A stretch of DNA of 64,000 bases. Origin: Thiohalocapsa sp. PB-PSB1 (GTDB taxonomy: Bacteria > Pseudomonadota > Gammaproteobacteria > Chromatiales > Chromatiaceae). The notes under the pieces are model-generated. The model ran no database searches. It was not told the DNA's origin and was given only the letters and a program-made list of their open reading frames with translations. The stretch lies in NCBI GenBank assembly GCA_016745215.1, contig CP050890.1, forward strand, positions 6,262,001 to 6,326,000, written 5' to 3'. Positions 17,607 through 26,342 of the stretch are shown here, piece after piece; positions within the stretch are counted from its first letter, which is position 1, and each line of letters begins with the position of its first letter. The position numbers and the translations under genes are program-made.

Positions 17607-18824
17607 TCAGCCTTGGGTCAAGAACAGTGCCAGGCGGACCTCGTCCATGGTTTCGCGGGCGACATCTCGGGCACGTTCGCAACCCTCGTTGATCGCCGAG
17701 CGCACTACCTCCGGTGCCGACTCCAGTTCTCGGGCACGGCGCTGAATGGGGGAAAGTTCCGCGCGCACCGCGTCGATCACCGGTTGTTTGCATTCTAAAC
17801 AACCGATGCCGGCACTGCGACAGCCCTGCTGCACCCAGTCTTTGACGTCGTCTCCGGAGTACACCTCATGGAACTGCCAGACAGGGCACAATGCCGGATT
17901 ACCCGGGTCGGTGCGGCGCACTCGCGCTGGGTCGGTGGGCATGGTCCGCAGCTTCTGTTCGACCATGTCGGGATCATCGCGCAACGAGATCGTATTGCCA
18001 TAGGATTTGGACATCTTCTGCCCATCCAGTCCAGGCATTTTGGCAGCGCGGGTCAACAGTGGCCGCGGCTCGGGCAGAATCATGCGCCCTCCACCCTCGA
18101 GATAGCCCAGCAGCCGCTCTCGATCGCCGAGAGTAATGTTGCCCTGGCTTTCCAGTAACGCACGGGCTAATTCCAGCGCCTGTTGGTCGCCCTGCTCTTG
18201 GTAGCCGCGCTTGAGTTTGTCGAACATCCTTGCGTTTTTCTTGCCCATCTTGCGCTTAGCCTGCTCGGCCTTCTCTTCGAAGTCCGGCTCGCGACCATAG
18301 ATGTGGTTGAAACGGCGCGCGATCTCGCGGGTCATTTCTACATGTGCGACTTGGTCCTCGCCCACTGGTACCTGACCTGCTTTGTAGATCAGGATGTCCG
18401 CGCTCTGCAGCAGCGGATAGCCGAGGAAACCGTAGGTGGCAAGATCCTTTTCCTTGAGCTTTTCCTGCTGATCCTTGTAGCTAGGCACCCGCTCCAGCCA
18501 GCCGAGAGGTGTAATCATGGAGAGCAATAGGTGTAATTCTGCGTGCTCGGGCACCCGTGACTGAATGAATAGCGTCGCCGAGCCTGCACTGACACCAGAT
18601 GCGAGCCAGTCCACGACCATATCGTAACTGGCGCGTGGAATATTGGACGGGTCTTCATAGTCGGTGGTCAGCGCATGCCAATCAGCAACAAAAAAGAAAC
18701 ATTCGTATTCGTGCTGGAGTTCGATCCAATTTTTCAGCACGCCATGATAATGGCCGAGGTGCAACTGACCTGTAGGGCGCATACCAGAGAGCACGCGCGC
18801 ATGTTGAGAAGAGACTGTGGTCAA
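17607..18824 (-). CDS. trpS: Tryptophanyl-tRNA synthetase
   Basis: Class Ic synthetase charging tRNA-Trp. The HIGH-type motif is in PTGQLHLGHYHG near residues 17-28 and the KMSKS loop is in DGQKMSKSYGN. At 405 residues it is longer than E. coli TrpS (334); the excess lies in insertions in the second half (EKAEQAKRKMGKKNARMFDK region) and a longer C-terminus, as in the ~400-residue form found in many gamma- and betaproteobacteria. It begins 34 bases after the M50 protease gene. Confidence 0.94.
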   Translation of the reverse strand: MTTVSSQHARVLSGMRPTGQLHLGHYHGVLKNWIELQHEYECFFFVADWHALTTDYEDPSNIPRASYDMVVDWLASGVSAGSATLFIQSRVPEHAELHLLLSMITPLGWLERVPSYKDQQEKLKEKDLATYGFLGYPLLQSADILIYKAGQVPVGEDQVAHVEMTREIARRFNHIYGREPDFEEKAEQAKRKMGKKNARMFDKLKRGYQEQGDQQALELARALLESQGNITLGDRERLLGYLEGGGRMILPEPRPLLTRAAKMPGLDGQKMSKSYGNTISLRDDPDMVEQKLRTMPTDPARVRRTDPGNPALCPVWQFHEVYSGDDVKDWVQQGCRSAGIGCLECKQPVIDAVRAELSPIQRRARELESAPEVVRSAINEGCERARDVARETMDEVRLALFLTQG

Positions 18825-18858
18825 GATAAATTCGCCTTGTTGCGGGTCATCATGATGA

Positions 18859-19578
18859 TCAGATTGGGAATTGATCGCGCACCAGTGCCGATGCGGGCAT
18901 TAGGTTTAGAGTGGAACTGACTACTGGGCGCAACGCGATACCGAGCAGGCCAGGCGGGTGGCCATGGGGCAGGAACAGCAGCAAAAGCAGTAGGAATAGA
19001 CCATAAGGCTCCAGGCGTGCGAATCTGAATGCCAGCCGCCGCGGCAGCAACGCGCTTAGGATACGACCACCGTCAAGCGGCAGCAATGGGAATAGGTTCA
19101 ACGCCATCAGGAAAAGATTGATCAGGATGCCGATTATGCACATGTCTCTGAAAATATATAATAATTCAGCGGGGATCGGTACAAACGGCACAATGAGTGC
19201 CATGATCTTGATCGCTAATCCCCAGGCAAGCGCCATCAGCAGATTAACACCGGGGCCGGCAGCAGCCACCAACGCCATATCCCAGCGCGGATTGCGTAGT
19301 TGTTGCCAGTCCACCGGCACCGGCTTGGCCCAGCCGAACAGGAATGGCACTCCGACCAGGTACTTAGATAGCGTGAAGATCATCAGCGGCACCAGCAGGG
19401 TGCCGATCGGGTCGATGTGTTTCAGTGGATTGAAGGTTACGCGCCCCAGATTTAGAGCCGTGGGATCGCCGCGCTGGCTGGCTACCCAGCCATGCGCAGC
19501 TTCATGCACCGTGATCGCCAATAAGACTGGTATCGCGATCACGGGGATCAGCAGTAAGGTTTGGAAAAGGTTATCCAT
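18859..19578 (-). CDS. Site-2 protease family (M50) membrane metalloprotease
   Basis: A small M50 peptidase of 239 residues with about six membrane segments. The zinc motif is HEAAH (H25-H29) in ITVHEAAHGWVAS and the second zinc-ligand motif is around LLPLDGGRILSALL. There is no PDZ domain, unlike RseP. This short type is very often found between yciO/PHP-domain genes and trpS-scpA in proteobacteria, as here; its substrate is unknown. The membership is clear, the function is not. Confidence 0.9.
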   Translation of the reverse strand: MDNLFQTLLLIPVIAIPVLLAITVHEAAHGWVASQRGDPTALNLGRVTFNPLKHIDPIGTLLVPLMIFTLSKYLVGVPFLFGWAKPVPVDWQQLRNPRWDMALVAAAGPGVNLLMALAWGLAIKIMALIVPFVPIPAELLYIFRDMCIIGILINLFLMALNLFPLLPLDGGRILSALLPRRLAFRFARLEPYGLFLLLLLLFLPHGHPPGLLGIALRPVVSSTLNLMPASALVRDQFPI

Positions 19579-19659
19579 AGATTCGGTTCCTGTTGCTTCG
19601 ACAGCGTCTGGTTATTAGGTAATCGGCAGCGTCTGATCGTTCGATTTATTCATGCGAAA

Positions 19660-20283
19660 TCAAAACTCGAACAATGATGTTTCGCCTTTGCCGGCACGCA
19701 CAACCAGTGGCGGTTCGTGGGTCATGTCAACCACCGTAGTGGGCCGCGTGCCGCACTGACCGCCGTCGATGATCAGATCGACGCAATGGCCGATGCTTTC
19801 GCGGATCTCGTAGGTGTCATCCAGCGGGTATTCGTCTCCGGGTAAAATCAGCGTGGTACTCAAAATCGGTTCGGCAAGCTCCGTGAGCAGATCGCGGACT
19901 ATTGGCGTGTCGGGCACGCGTATACCGATTGCACGTCGTTTCGGATGCAGCAATCGGCGAGGTACCTGTTTGGTTGCTCGGTAAATGAAGGTGAAAGGTC
20001 CAGGCGTCAATGATTTGAGCTGGCGATAGGCGCTGTTGTCGATGCGTGCGTAAGTCGCAATCTCCGATAAATCGCGACAAACCAGCGTGAAATTATGTTT
20101 GTCGTCCAGCCGGCGAATTTGGCGGATGCGGTCGAGCGCAGTCTTCTCGCCGATGGAGCAACCCAGTGCATAGCAGGAGTCGGTTGGATAAACGACAACA
20201 CCGCCATCGCGAAATACCGCCGCGGCGCGATTGATCAGGCGAGGCTGTGGATTATTCGGATGAATCTGTATAAAGTCCGACAT
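19660..20283 (-). CDS. yciO: Sua5/YciO/YrdC family protein YciO
   Basis: 207 residues of the YrdC fold, with the family ATP/threonylcarbamoyl-binding segments VVVYPTDSCYALG, KHNFTLVCRDL and IGIRVPDTPI. The PTDSCYALG form and linkage to a PHP-domain gene point to the YciO branch, which makes threonylcarbamoyl-AMP inefficiently and is not thought to be the main tRNA t6A enzyme; TsaC would be elsewhere. It is followed on the same strand by the M50 protease and trpS. Confidence 0.88.
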   Translation of the reverse strand: MSDFIQIHPNNPQPRLINRAAAVFRDGGVVVYPTDSCYALGCSIGEKTALDRIRQIRRLDDKHNFTLVCRDLSEIATYARIDNSAYRQLKSLTPGPFTFIYRATKQVPRRLLHPKRRAIGIRVPDTPIVRDLLTELAEPILSTTLILPGDEYPLDDTYEIRESIGHCVDLIIDGGQCGTRPTTVVDMTHEPPLVVRAGKGETSLFEF

Positions 20284-20388
20284 CGTTCAGTACAAACAAA
20301 TCAAGTCGGAAGACTCTCGAGGGGTAAGGACACAACTGTATAGAAAATGGTCAATTTCAGCGAATACGGCCGGTAATCGGCGAGCTTC

Positions 20389-21252
20389 CTAGGCCGGCGC
20401 ATTCGCCGGCATGCCGCTAAATCCGGGCAGTAACCAAATCGGCTTGCAATTGTCAGGTAATGCCGGCAGCTGTCCGAGCTCGATCCAGGAACTTTCGGGG
20501 CCATGAAAATCGGAGCCGGCCGAGGCCAGTAGATGCTGCTCGGTCGCATGGCGGGCAAAGGTAAATGCGTCATCGCGACTATGACTGCCCGAGACCACTT
20601 CCAGACCGCGGCCCCCACATTCGCGAAACTCGCGGCATAAGCGTTGTATCTTGCCGCGGGAAAAGCCATAACGTGCTGGATGCGCAATCACTGCATGTCC
20701 GCCAGCAGCCTCTATCCACTCCAGAGCTTGCGCCAGCGCAGCCCATTCGCTCGGTACGTGCCCGGGCTTGCCATGCACCAGAAAGTGCTTGAAAACGCCG
20801 CGGATGTCGGCTGCCACGCCGCGCTCTACCAAAAAGCGTGCGAAATGCGTACGCGCGATTAACCCACCCTTGGCATGCGCACGGGCAGCGTCGAGTGCAC
20901 CGTCGAAACCGGCTTTCGCCAGTCGTCGGGCAATTTGCTCAGCGCGCCAGACCCGATACATCTGCAGCTCCTGTAAACCTTGCAATAGATTGGCACAGTT
21001 AGGATCGATATCGAGCCCTACGACATGCACGGTGCGCCCATTCCAGGTTACTGAAACCTCGACTCCGGCGATCAGGGTTAGACCGGCCGCTTTGGCTGCT
21101 CGAGCTGCCTCGGCGATCCCAGCGACAGTGTCGTGATCGGTTAGAGCCATCATCTCGACACCAGCGGCGCTGGCTCGTTTGATCAGGTCTGTCGGTGACA
21201 GAGTGCCATCGGAAGCGGTGGAATGAGTATGCAGATCGGGGGTTTTATCCAT
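20389..21252 (-). CDS. yciV: PHP-domain phosphoesterase (YciV/RNase AM type)
   Basis: 287 residues with the polymerase-and-histidinol-phosphatase metal motifs: DLHTHSTASDG at the start, LTDHDTVAG around 38-46, GVEVSV near 63, and the late HPARY and SDFHGPESSW segments. E. coli YciV (Rnm) trims 5' ends of short RNAs and rRNA and hydrolyses 3',5'-bisphosphonucleotides. Next to yciO as in E. coli. It is divergent from the hypothetical gene starting at 21469, with about 215 bases between for both promoters. Confidence 0.9.
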   Translation of the reverse strand: MDKTPDLHTHSTASDGTLSPTDLIKRASAAGVEMMALTDHDTVAGIAEAARAAKAAGLTLIAGVEVSVTWNGRTVHVVGLDIDPNCANLLQGLQELQMYRVWRAEQIARRLAKAGFDGALDAARAHAKGGLIARTHFARFLVERGVAADIRGVFKHFLVHGKPGHVPSEWAALAQALEWIEAAGGHAVIAHPARYGFSRGKIQRLCREFRECGGRGLEVVSGSHSRDDAFTFARHATEQHLLASAGSDFHGPESSWIELGQLPALPDNCKPIWLLPGFSGMPANAPA

Positions 21253-21468
21253 GCGCGCATTCTAATCGAACCGCTGTTATGCGGATGCGCTTGCTTGCGT
21301 TTAGGCGATTTGTATCAATTTCCATACTGTCTCAGTTGATCGCATCCTGGCCGAGAAGACGGTTACTTGATCACTGATCTTTGCTACCGGTGGAAACGGT
21401 ATTCTACCCCCCCAGCCGATGCCATTGTAGTGCATAATACGAGAGAAATCGCTGACCGTGCCACCGCT

Positions 21469-22227
21469 ATGCTTCCGCTCCCTGACCCAGTCTTTATACG
21501 TGATGAGATCATGCGTCTTGCCGAACTTCTGGCGGAGGCGTGCGACGACGACTTCGTAGAACCGCGGCGCCTGACCGAAACCTTGTCGAATGTGCTGGAT
21601 ACGCTACAATGCCGCGAGCGTTCAGCCAACGAGCCAAACTTCGATGAGGAACCCGACCCTTCGGTGCATACAACGGCACATGCAAAGGGATTGCCTCTTG
21701 GCGAACTTGGCGATCACGCCGTCGATTTACTGGCGCAGCTCGCCGATACGGCTCGCCGGATACAGCTAGCGGAGGAAGCCGATGCTCTGGACGCTCTTTT
21801 GCTGCCGTTAGCCTGCTGCGTGGCCCGTGCCGGTGGAGAACTGACGCGGATCAGCCCGGTGGTCAACGCAGCCGCCGCAATGGCGAATACACTCTGGGAG
21901 CCGAATGATATCACCAGCCTGTTCCGGATGATCGACGAAGTCTTTCATGCAGTTTCTCCAAAGATTTCGGATGCGGCTGCTGGAACTGAAGATGCACGCA
22001 TTTGGCGTGTGCTGGTCATCAACCGTGCCATTATGGCAACACGTACGCATCGGCCAGCACTGATGGAAACAGCCTTCGACAGCCTGATCGAGCATGCGAC
22101 CGATGACGCGGCCGCGTTTTTCCGCGAAGGCATGGGACAGATGGACGCGCTCGATTATCCAGCAGCGGTTCGCATTGTTATGCAGCGCTATCATGACGCT
22201 TGGAGCACGCGGCGGCGTCTACACTGA
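21469..22227 (+). CDS. Hypothetical cytoplasmic protein, 252 aa
   Basis: I do not recognise a family. The frame opens at a TTG (21367), but the ATG at 21469 looks more natural; neither has a good ribosome-binding site. The protein is mostly alpha-helical by composition, Ala/Asp/Glu-rich, with no signal peptide or membrane segment and no metal or nucleotide motif. It begins with a VFIRDEIMRLAELLAEACDD block and has a ~45-residue polar linker before a helical second half ending in a basic tail. Strongly coding composition and its place directly before yciB support a real gene, perhaps tied to the yciB-yciI-parvulin run. Confidence 0.65.
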   Translation: MLPLPDPVFIRDEIMRLAELLAEACDDDFVEPRRLTETLSNVLDTLQCRERSANEPNFDEEPDPSVHTTAHAKGLPLGELGDHAVDLLAQLADTARRIQLAEEADALDALLLPLACCVARAGGELTRISPVVNAAAAMANTLWEPNDITSLFRMIDEVFHAVSPKISDAAAGTEDARIWRVLVINRAIMATRTHRPALMETAFDSLIEHATDDAAAFFREGMGQMDALDYPAAVRIVMQRYHDAWSTRRRLH

Positions 22228-22288
22228 CATCCGCATCGGTTGCCAATCTTTCCGTTCCTAGTCGCCGCGGCCAGGGAAACAGCTGAAT

Positions 22289-22978
22289 ATGAAAGTCTTC
22301 ATTGATTTCTTACCCATTATCCTGTTCTTTATTGCCTACAAACTGTATGGTATTTATCCCGCGACCGCGGTCGCCATCGCCGCCTCCGCGCTGCAGGTCG
22401 CCTGGGTGCGTATTCGGCACAAACGTACTGAACGCATGCATTTGATTACGCTCGGTTTGCTGTTACTTCTCGGCGGCCTGACTCTGGCTTTGCGCGATCC
22501 GATTTTTGTCATGTGGAAGCCGACCATCGTCGACTGGCTGTTTGCCATCGTCTTTTTCGGCAGCCAGTTTATTGGCGATAAGACTCTGATAGAGCGCATC
22601 ATGGCCCATGCCATTGAGGTTCCCCGGTTGATCTGGCGGCGTCTCAACCTGGCTTGGACTGGCTTTTTTGTATTCTCCGGACTAGCGAACCTCTATGTGG
22701 TGTACATTGGCAGCGGATTTTTCCAGGCCAGGCAGGCGCTCGTCGATGTCACCGGCGATCAGCAGATCGATCTGGCACACTGTGGCGAACGATTCGTCGA
22801 TACCCAGCTTGCGCTTTGCCAGGCAGCCCAGGCCAGCGAGGAGTTTTGGGTTAATTTCAAATTGTTCGGTATGATGGGTTTGACTGTCGTCTTTGTTATC
22901 GCGCAAGCATTCTATCTGGCTCGCCACCTTCAGGACGGTGATCAGGGCGCTGAGTTGGAGCACAACCATAAGGTATAA
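22289..22978 (+). CDS. yciB: Inner-membrane septation protein YciB (IspZ)
   Basis: A polytopic membrane protein needed in Shigella and E. coli for normal division and envelope integrity. The start MKVFIDFLPIILFF and the block DPIFVMWKPTIVDWLFAIVFF are diagnostic. At 229 residues it is about 50 longer than E. coli YciB (179); the extra part is a soluble insertion (about residues 152-192, containing two Cys) between the last two membrane segments, followed by the normal EEFWVNFKLFG helix. It is followed after 18 bases by yciI, as in many gammaproteobacteria. Confidence 0.93.
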   Translation: MKVFIDFLPIILFFIAYKLYGIYPATAVAIAASALQVAWVRIRHKRTERMHLITLGLLLLLGGLTLALRDPIFVMWKPTIVDWLFAIVFFGSQFIGDKTLIERIMAHAIEVPRLIWRRLNLAWTGFFVFSGLANLYVVYIGSGFFQARQALVDVTGDQQIDLAHCGERFVDTQLALCQAAQASEEFWVNFKLFGMMGLTVVFVIAQAFYLARHLQDGDQGAELEHNHKV

Positions 22979-22996
22979 ACAGAGGATCGACTAACT

Positions 22997-23299
22997 ATGT
23001 TCTACGCCATCATCGCCAGCGACAATGCGGACAGCCTCGCAGCGCGCCGGGCGACCAGGCCGGCCCATTTAAAACGTCTCGAAGCGCTGCAGGCCGAAGG
23101 TCGGTTGTTGCTCGCCGGACCTCATCCGACCATTGATTCCCCTGATCCCGGCGAGGCTGGTTTCAGCGGTTCGCTGGTGGTTGCGGAATTCGAAGATCTC
23201 GAAGCCGCACGCACCTGGGCTGATGCTGACCCCTACGTTGCCGCAGGCGTCTATCGGGAGGTACAGATCAAACCCTTTGTCAGGGTATTCCCATCCTGA
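22997..23299 (+). CDS. yciI: YciI family protein
   Basis: 100 residues of the YciI alpha/beta fold, related to dehydrochlorinase-like ferredoxin folds. The conserved His and Asp surface is represented by RPAHLKRL, GPHP and DADPYVAAGVY; YciI proteins have no settled reaction. It begins 18 bases after yciB and is followed by the parvulin gene, so these three are probably one transcript. GAGGATCGACTA lies upstream of the ATG. Confidence 0.92.
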   Translation: MFYAIIASDNADSLAARRATRPAHLKRLEALQAEGRLLLAGPHPTIDSPDPGEAGFSGSLVVAEFEDLEAARTWADADPYVAAGVYREVQIKPFVRVFPS

Positions 23300-23339
23300 C
23301 AACCGACTATGCATTTCATTTGACCATAGGAAGCTATTG

Positions 23340-24236
23340 ATGAGACCGAAACTTGTTCTTTTACTGATGCTGACCGCGCTGATCGCCATTGCGCCAGCCT
23401 TGGCCCTGGCTCAGGAAGCTGACGCGGGCGCGGATATCACCGCGGATGCCGCTCAGGATATCAGCATTGCCACCGTCAACAATAAGAACTATCAGCTCGA
23501 TCTATTCCGTTTGTTTTTCATCCAGCGACAACAGGAAACCAAGAGCCAGAACACTCCGGCATTCCAGGAGCAGACTTTTAACGAATTTCTCAGTCTGATC
23601 GTAGCTGCCCAGGAAGGAGAGAAGCGTAACCTGGCTGAAAACGCCGACGTGCAGACGGCGCTTGAGCTGCAAAGGCTCATGATCCTATCCAACGCGGCTT
23701 TGCAGAGTATTGCCAAGGATAACCCACCAACAGAAGATGAGTTGAAGCAGGCGTATGAAAAGTTCAAGGAACAAGCCCAGCGCACTGAGTACAAAGCCAG
23801 GCACATCCTGGTCGATGAGCAAGCTAAAGCAGAGGCTTTGATTAAGCAGCTTGACGACAGCGAGGGCAAGAATTTCGACACGCTGGCACGGGAAAATTCG
23901 TCAGGCCCAACCGCTGAGAAGGGCGGTGATCTCGGTTGGTTCGACGCGCGTAATATGGTCAAGCCCTTTGCCGATGCGGTTGCCGGATTGGAACCTGGCA
24001 GCTACACGGAAAAGCCTGTGCAGACTCAGTTCGGTTGGCACGTCATCTTATTGGAAGAAACACGCAATGCGGAGCCGCTATCGTATGAAGAGGCCAAACC
24101 GCGCTTAGAGGCAGTAGTCAAGCGAAATAAGGTGGCCAATATACTGAACGAAATGCGCGAGGAAGCGCAAGTTGAACTAAACGAGGATATTGTGAAGCTG
24201 AAACAAACAGTACCTTCAACAGAGCCGGAAGAGTAA
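23340..24236 (+). CDS. Periplasmic parvulin-type peptidyl-prolyl isomerase
   Basis: 298 residues from an ATG with AGGA nine bases upstream. A signal peptide (LVLLLMLTALIAIAPALALA, cleaved before QEAD) exports it. A SurA/PrsA-like helical N-domain precedes a single parvulin domain at about residues 150-245, recognised by KARHILVDE, FDTLARENSSGPTAEKGGDLGWF and FGWHVILLEE. It likely chaperones outer-membrane proteins, complementing SurA. The C-terminus is acidic. It follows yciI by 40 bases and ends just before a terminator-like hairpin. Confidence 0.9.
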   Translation: MRPKLVLLLMLTALIAIAPALALAQEADAGADITADAAQDISIATVNNKNYQLDLFRLFFIQRQQETKSQNTPAFQEQTFNEFLSLIVAAQEGEKRNLAENADVQTALELQRLMILSNAALQSIAKDNPPTEDELKQAYEKFKEQAQRTEYKARHILVDEQAKAEALIKQLDDSEGKNFDTLARENSSGPTAEKGGDLGWFDARNMVKPFADAVAGLEPGSYTEKPVQTQFGWHVILLEETRNAEPLSYEEAKPRLEAVVKRNKVANILNEMREEAQVELNEDIVKLKQTVPSTEPEE

Positions 24237-24307
24237 GCCAAGTCAGAAGAAAACTTGGAGGGAGCAACCCGCCCAGTGCGACTTGATCGAGATCGAAAAG
24301 ACATGAC

Positions 24308-24333
24308 ATCAAGGTATTAAAACTTGATTTTCT
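24308..24333 (+). terminator. Probable terminator after the parvulin gene
   Basis: ATCAAG (24308-24313) pairs with CTTGAT (24323-24328) around an A/T loop and is followed by TTTTC. It lies about 70 bases after the stop codon. The stem is only six pairs, so strength is uncertain. Confidence 0.5.
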
Positions 24334-24352
24334 TCGGGTGCGATCTTTAGAG

Positions 24353-24445
24353 AATGTATGGATTTACTGCAGAGTGCGCAGAAGAGCAAGGTGAATGCAT
24401 CCTCATCTCTGCGTTCTTCAGGTCTTTGCGGTGAATTAAACTTCA
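24353..24445. repeat. Dispersed intergenic inverted repeat (CGCAGAG type)
   Basis: GATTTACTGCAGAGTGCGCAG at the left and the inverted string CTCTGCGTTC then TTTGCGGTGAATT at the right form a loose palindrome. Similar sequence, left half only, is at 11517-11560. Strings of the form TTCACCGC-AGACGCAGAG are common in proteobacterial intergenic DNA; I know of no assigned function. Confidence 0.5.
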
Positions 24446-24523
24446 TCTTGGTTAAATAGGTGAATATTCTACGAAGGCAGCACCCAAGCAGCATGAGTAC
24501 CGCTGCTGGCAAGCTAGAATCAA

Positions 24524-24594
24524 GAAAAGCGCGAGAAACGTGAAAATGACCGGAATTACACGTCAAACTCAGAGTCCTTATTCGCGCTTTTCGC
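24524..24594. repeat. Long imperfect hairpin
   Basis: AAAAGCGCGAGAAACGTG (24524-24541) and CACGT (24559 on) with TTCGCGCTTTT (24581-24591) pair as an interrupted stem of about 15 base pairs around a 17-base loop. It may be a degraded insertion element or a structured RNA. The remaining sequence to 24785 shows a weak doublet AGTTC-C/AGTTCTG and nothing else I can support. Confidence 0.4.
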
Positions 24595-24785
24595 ATGTTT
24601 TATGGTTCTAAATAGTTCCAAGCGGTACTAAACAGTTCTGAGAAGATATGCTGTTTATTGTGAAACTTTCTCCAGGGCGCTCTGGGCGGATTGCACCCAA
24701 CTTGGAGTAGGGCGGTTGATGAAAATCACCGGGATTGAACAAGCCCGATGAATGGGAAATCGGCTATTCCCCTGAAGCCGTCCCC

Positions 24786-24947
24786 TAAAGCGATTTCTGT
24801 TGACAAGCAGATCACCTGGCTTATCTTCTCGTCCGGCATCGACGTTGCGGCAACCCGCCCATAGAGCGACTATGGGCGAGTCCCCGCTTTGCGAAGGCGA
24901 ACGAGAATCCGACGCCAGTTAGCAGGTTTCTCTCCGGCAATTGCTTA
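24786..24947 (-). mobile_element. S2 short inverted-repeat element, copy B
   Basis: Reverse orientation relative to copy A. Left end TAAAGCGATTTCTGT, right end TCTCCGGCAATTGCTTA; central hairpin CCCGCCCATAG and CTATGGGCGAG with one stem mismatch. It shares GAAGGCGAACGAGAATCCG and CACCTGGCTT-TCTTCTCGTC with the copy at 33704. It lies 10 bases from S1 copy B. Confidence 0.75.
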
Positions 24948-24957
24948 AAATGAGGGG

Positions 24958-25098
24958 CTAGTGCTCTGCTGTGGAAGTCGCGAGACCGTTTGCGGTCGTT
25001 GTCGTAATCGTGGTCGTCATCGATAACCCAGGATGAGCGATTACGATTAACGACAAACAGCAGAAATGGTAGCGGGACATCCGCACCGCGGCACCTAG
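24958..25098 (+). mobile_element. S1 short inverted-repeat element, copy B
   Basis: Begins CTAGTGCTCTGCTGTGGAAG and ends CATCCGCACCGCGGCACCTAG; the ends are inverted repeats with CTAG at both edges. The interior GATGAGCGATTACGA and ACGACAAACAGCAGAAA match copy C almost base for base. The terminal CTAG contains the stop codon (TAG on the minus strand, 25095-25097) of the carbonic-anhydrase-like gene. Confidence 0.75.
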
Positions 25099-25898
25099 GG
25101 TGCGCAGGTCTGTATGACAGTACGTCCATTTTGCGGTTGCAGGGGGCGGGAGTTAGGGGCTATTAGTTGAGTAAGTCGGCGTAGGTCACCGGCGTCGACT
25201 TCCAATGCCTCGCGCATCACGTACCAGTGTACGCCCTCGGTACAGGGAGGGCGTGTTAGGGAACCCATGTAGGCGAAATACTCCTTACGACCAGGCATCA
25301 TGAATAATGCGTTTACGCCGATGTTACGTCCATAGTATTTCTCCCCTTGGTTACTCGGCGCGTATTCTAGTATACGCCGCAGAATTCGATTGACCCGCGG
25401 ACCGGCCATCATTGGTATTGCAACAATGGCAATATCGCCACGATTGTTACCATGAATCAGCTGTAATTCGCCGTCCGGCACAAGTCCGTCGATCATATGC
25501 TCGCCGGGGACGTGAAATCGCACTTCGACTAATTCGTAGCTCAGACCATTTATGACGAGAAAGCTGCCGCGGTCGTAGCCAAGTCGTAACGCTTTGCCAT
25601 CGTTGGTCGCATAGAGTGAACTGCTGCGATAGCGGAATCGTAATGGTTGGCAGGTTGTACCGGTCGCTAGCTGGGTATTCAAGGAGATTGGTGATTGTAG
25701 CTGGCCTGTGGTGCAGGTGGAGAATTCGGAGGAAAGCCGCCCCCAATTTTCGGGGCCGTTATCGCCGCTGTGGGACCAGAGCTCAAGTGGTGCTGTTTCA
25801 TCTGTCAGTGGCGTATCCCATGCCAGTGTGTCAGCAACGGCTAATCCAAACGCTGTTGCCAATGCGGCACATCGGGCGAGAACTTGCACCTCGGCCAT
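25095..25898 (-). CDS. Alpha-carbonic-anhydrase homologue lacking zinc ligands (probable pseudoenzyme)
   Basis: 267 residues with an N-terminal export signal and a full alpha-CA fold: WSHSGDNGPENWG, QLQSPISL, GSLTRPPCTEGVHW and QPQNGR all align with the family, and C62/C219 match the usual disulfide. The zinc site is broken. Where active enzymes have HFH the sequence is RFH (R127, H129 kept) and where they have ELHLVH it is ELQLIH (Q146). The proton-shuttle His position is K102 and the residue after the catalytic Thr (T215) is R216. So two of three zinc ligands and the shuttle are gone, and CO2 hydration is unlikely. His-to-Arg and His-to-Gln changes at these ligands are known from animal carbonic-anhydrase-related proteins. 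It may bind a partner or another ligand. Its stop codon lies in S1 copy B. Confidence 0.85.
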   Translation of the reverse strand: MAEVQVLARCAALATAFGLAVADTLAWDTPLTDETAPLELWSHSGDNGPENWGRLSSEFSTCTTGQLQSPISLNTQLATGTTCQPLRFRYRSSSLYATNDGKALRLGYDRGSFLVINGLSYELVEVRFHVPGEHMIDGLVPDGELQLIHGNNRGDIAIVAIPMMAGPRVNRILRRILEYAPSNQGEKYYGRNIGVNALFMMPGRKEYFAYMGSLTRPPCTEGVHWYVMREALEVDAGDLRRLTQLIAPNSRPLQPQNGRTVIQTCAP

Positions 25899-25939
25899 TT
25901 GTTTTCTCCGGTCGTTGTCTCCGGGGAGAAGTATACTGT

Positions 25940-26221
25940 CTAATCGCGACCATGAGTGCGTTTACCAAGCCCCGCGATGGGTACCACCTGCGTTGCCGGT
26001 GGTTCGTCCGCATAGTAGGGACGCTCGCCACCACGCCCGTCAGCATCAGCCAGTTCTTTCTCCCGCGCTGAGATTAGGCCTAAACATTGGCGTACATCGG
26101 CGATGGTTTCTGGAGATAATGGATGTTTCATCCCAGCCGGAGGTGTCACATCTTTAATCACGGCAGCCAACGTTTTACGCATGGCGATCAGGATTTGTTG
26201 CTCTTGACTCAGTTCTGACAT
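25940..26221 (-). CDS. Small conserved hypothetical protein, 93 aa
   Basis: The start at 26221 follows AGGGGGAACAAAT, a strong ribosome-binding site. The protein begins MSELSQEQQILIAMRKTLAA, followed by KDVTPPAGMKHPLSPETI and ISAREKELADADGR. I recognise this pattern from small proteins in beta- and gammaproteobacteria that databases sometimes label as segregation/condensation-related, without evidence. Soluble, helical first half and a Pro-rich, basic C-terminus. It lies 121 bases downstream of ligA on the same strand. Function unknown. Confidence 0.7.
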   Translation of the reverse strand: MSELSQEQQILIAMRKTLAAVIKDVTPPAGMKHPLSPETIADVRQCLGLISAREKELADADGRGGERPYYADEPPATQVVPIAGLGKRTHGRD

Positions 26222-26342
26222 ATTTGTTCCCCCTATTCGGTTTGTTGTGCACACCAAAATGTCGATGCGATTGTGAAATGTTGTTCTTTACCAGAAATTA
26301 TGCGGGCGAGGCCCACACAAATCATCATCAGCTTGGTGTTTT

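Noticed and set aside
21301..21320. TTAGGCGATTTGTATC resembling an S2 left end, and a similar string at 33529
   Set aside because: Only 12-16 matching bases with no hairpin core or second end; could be chance.
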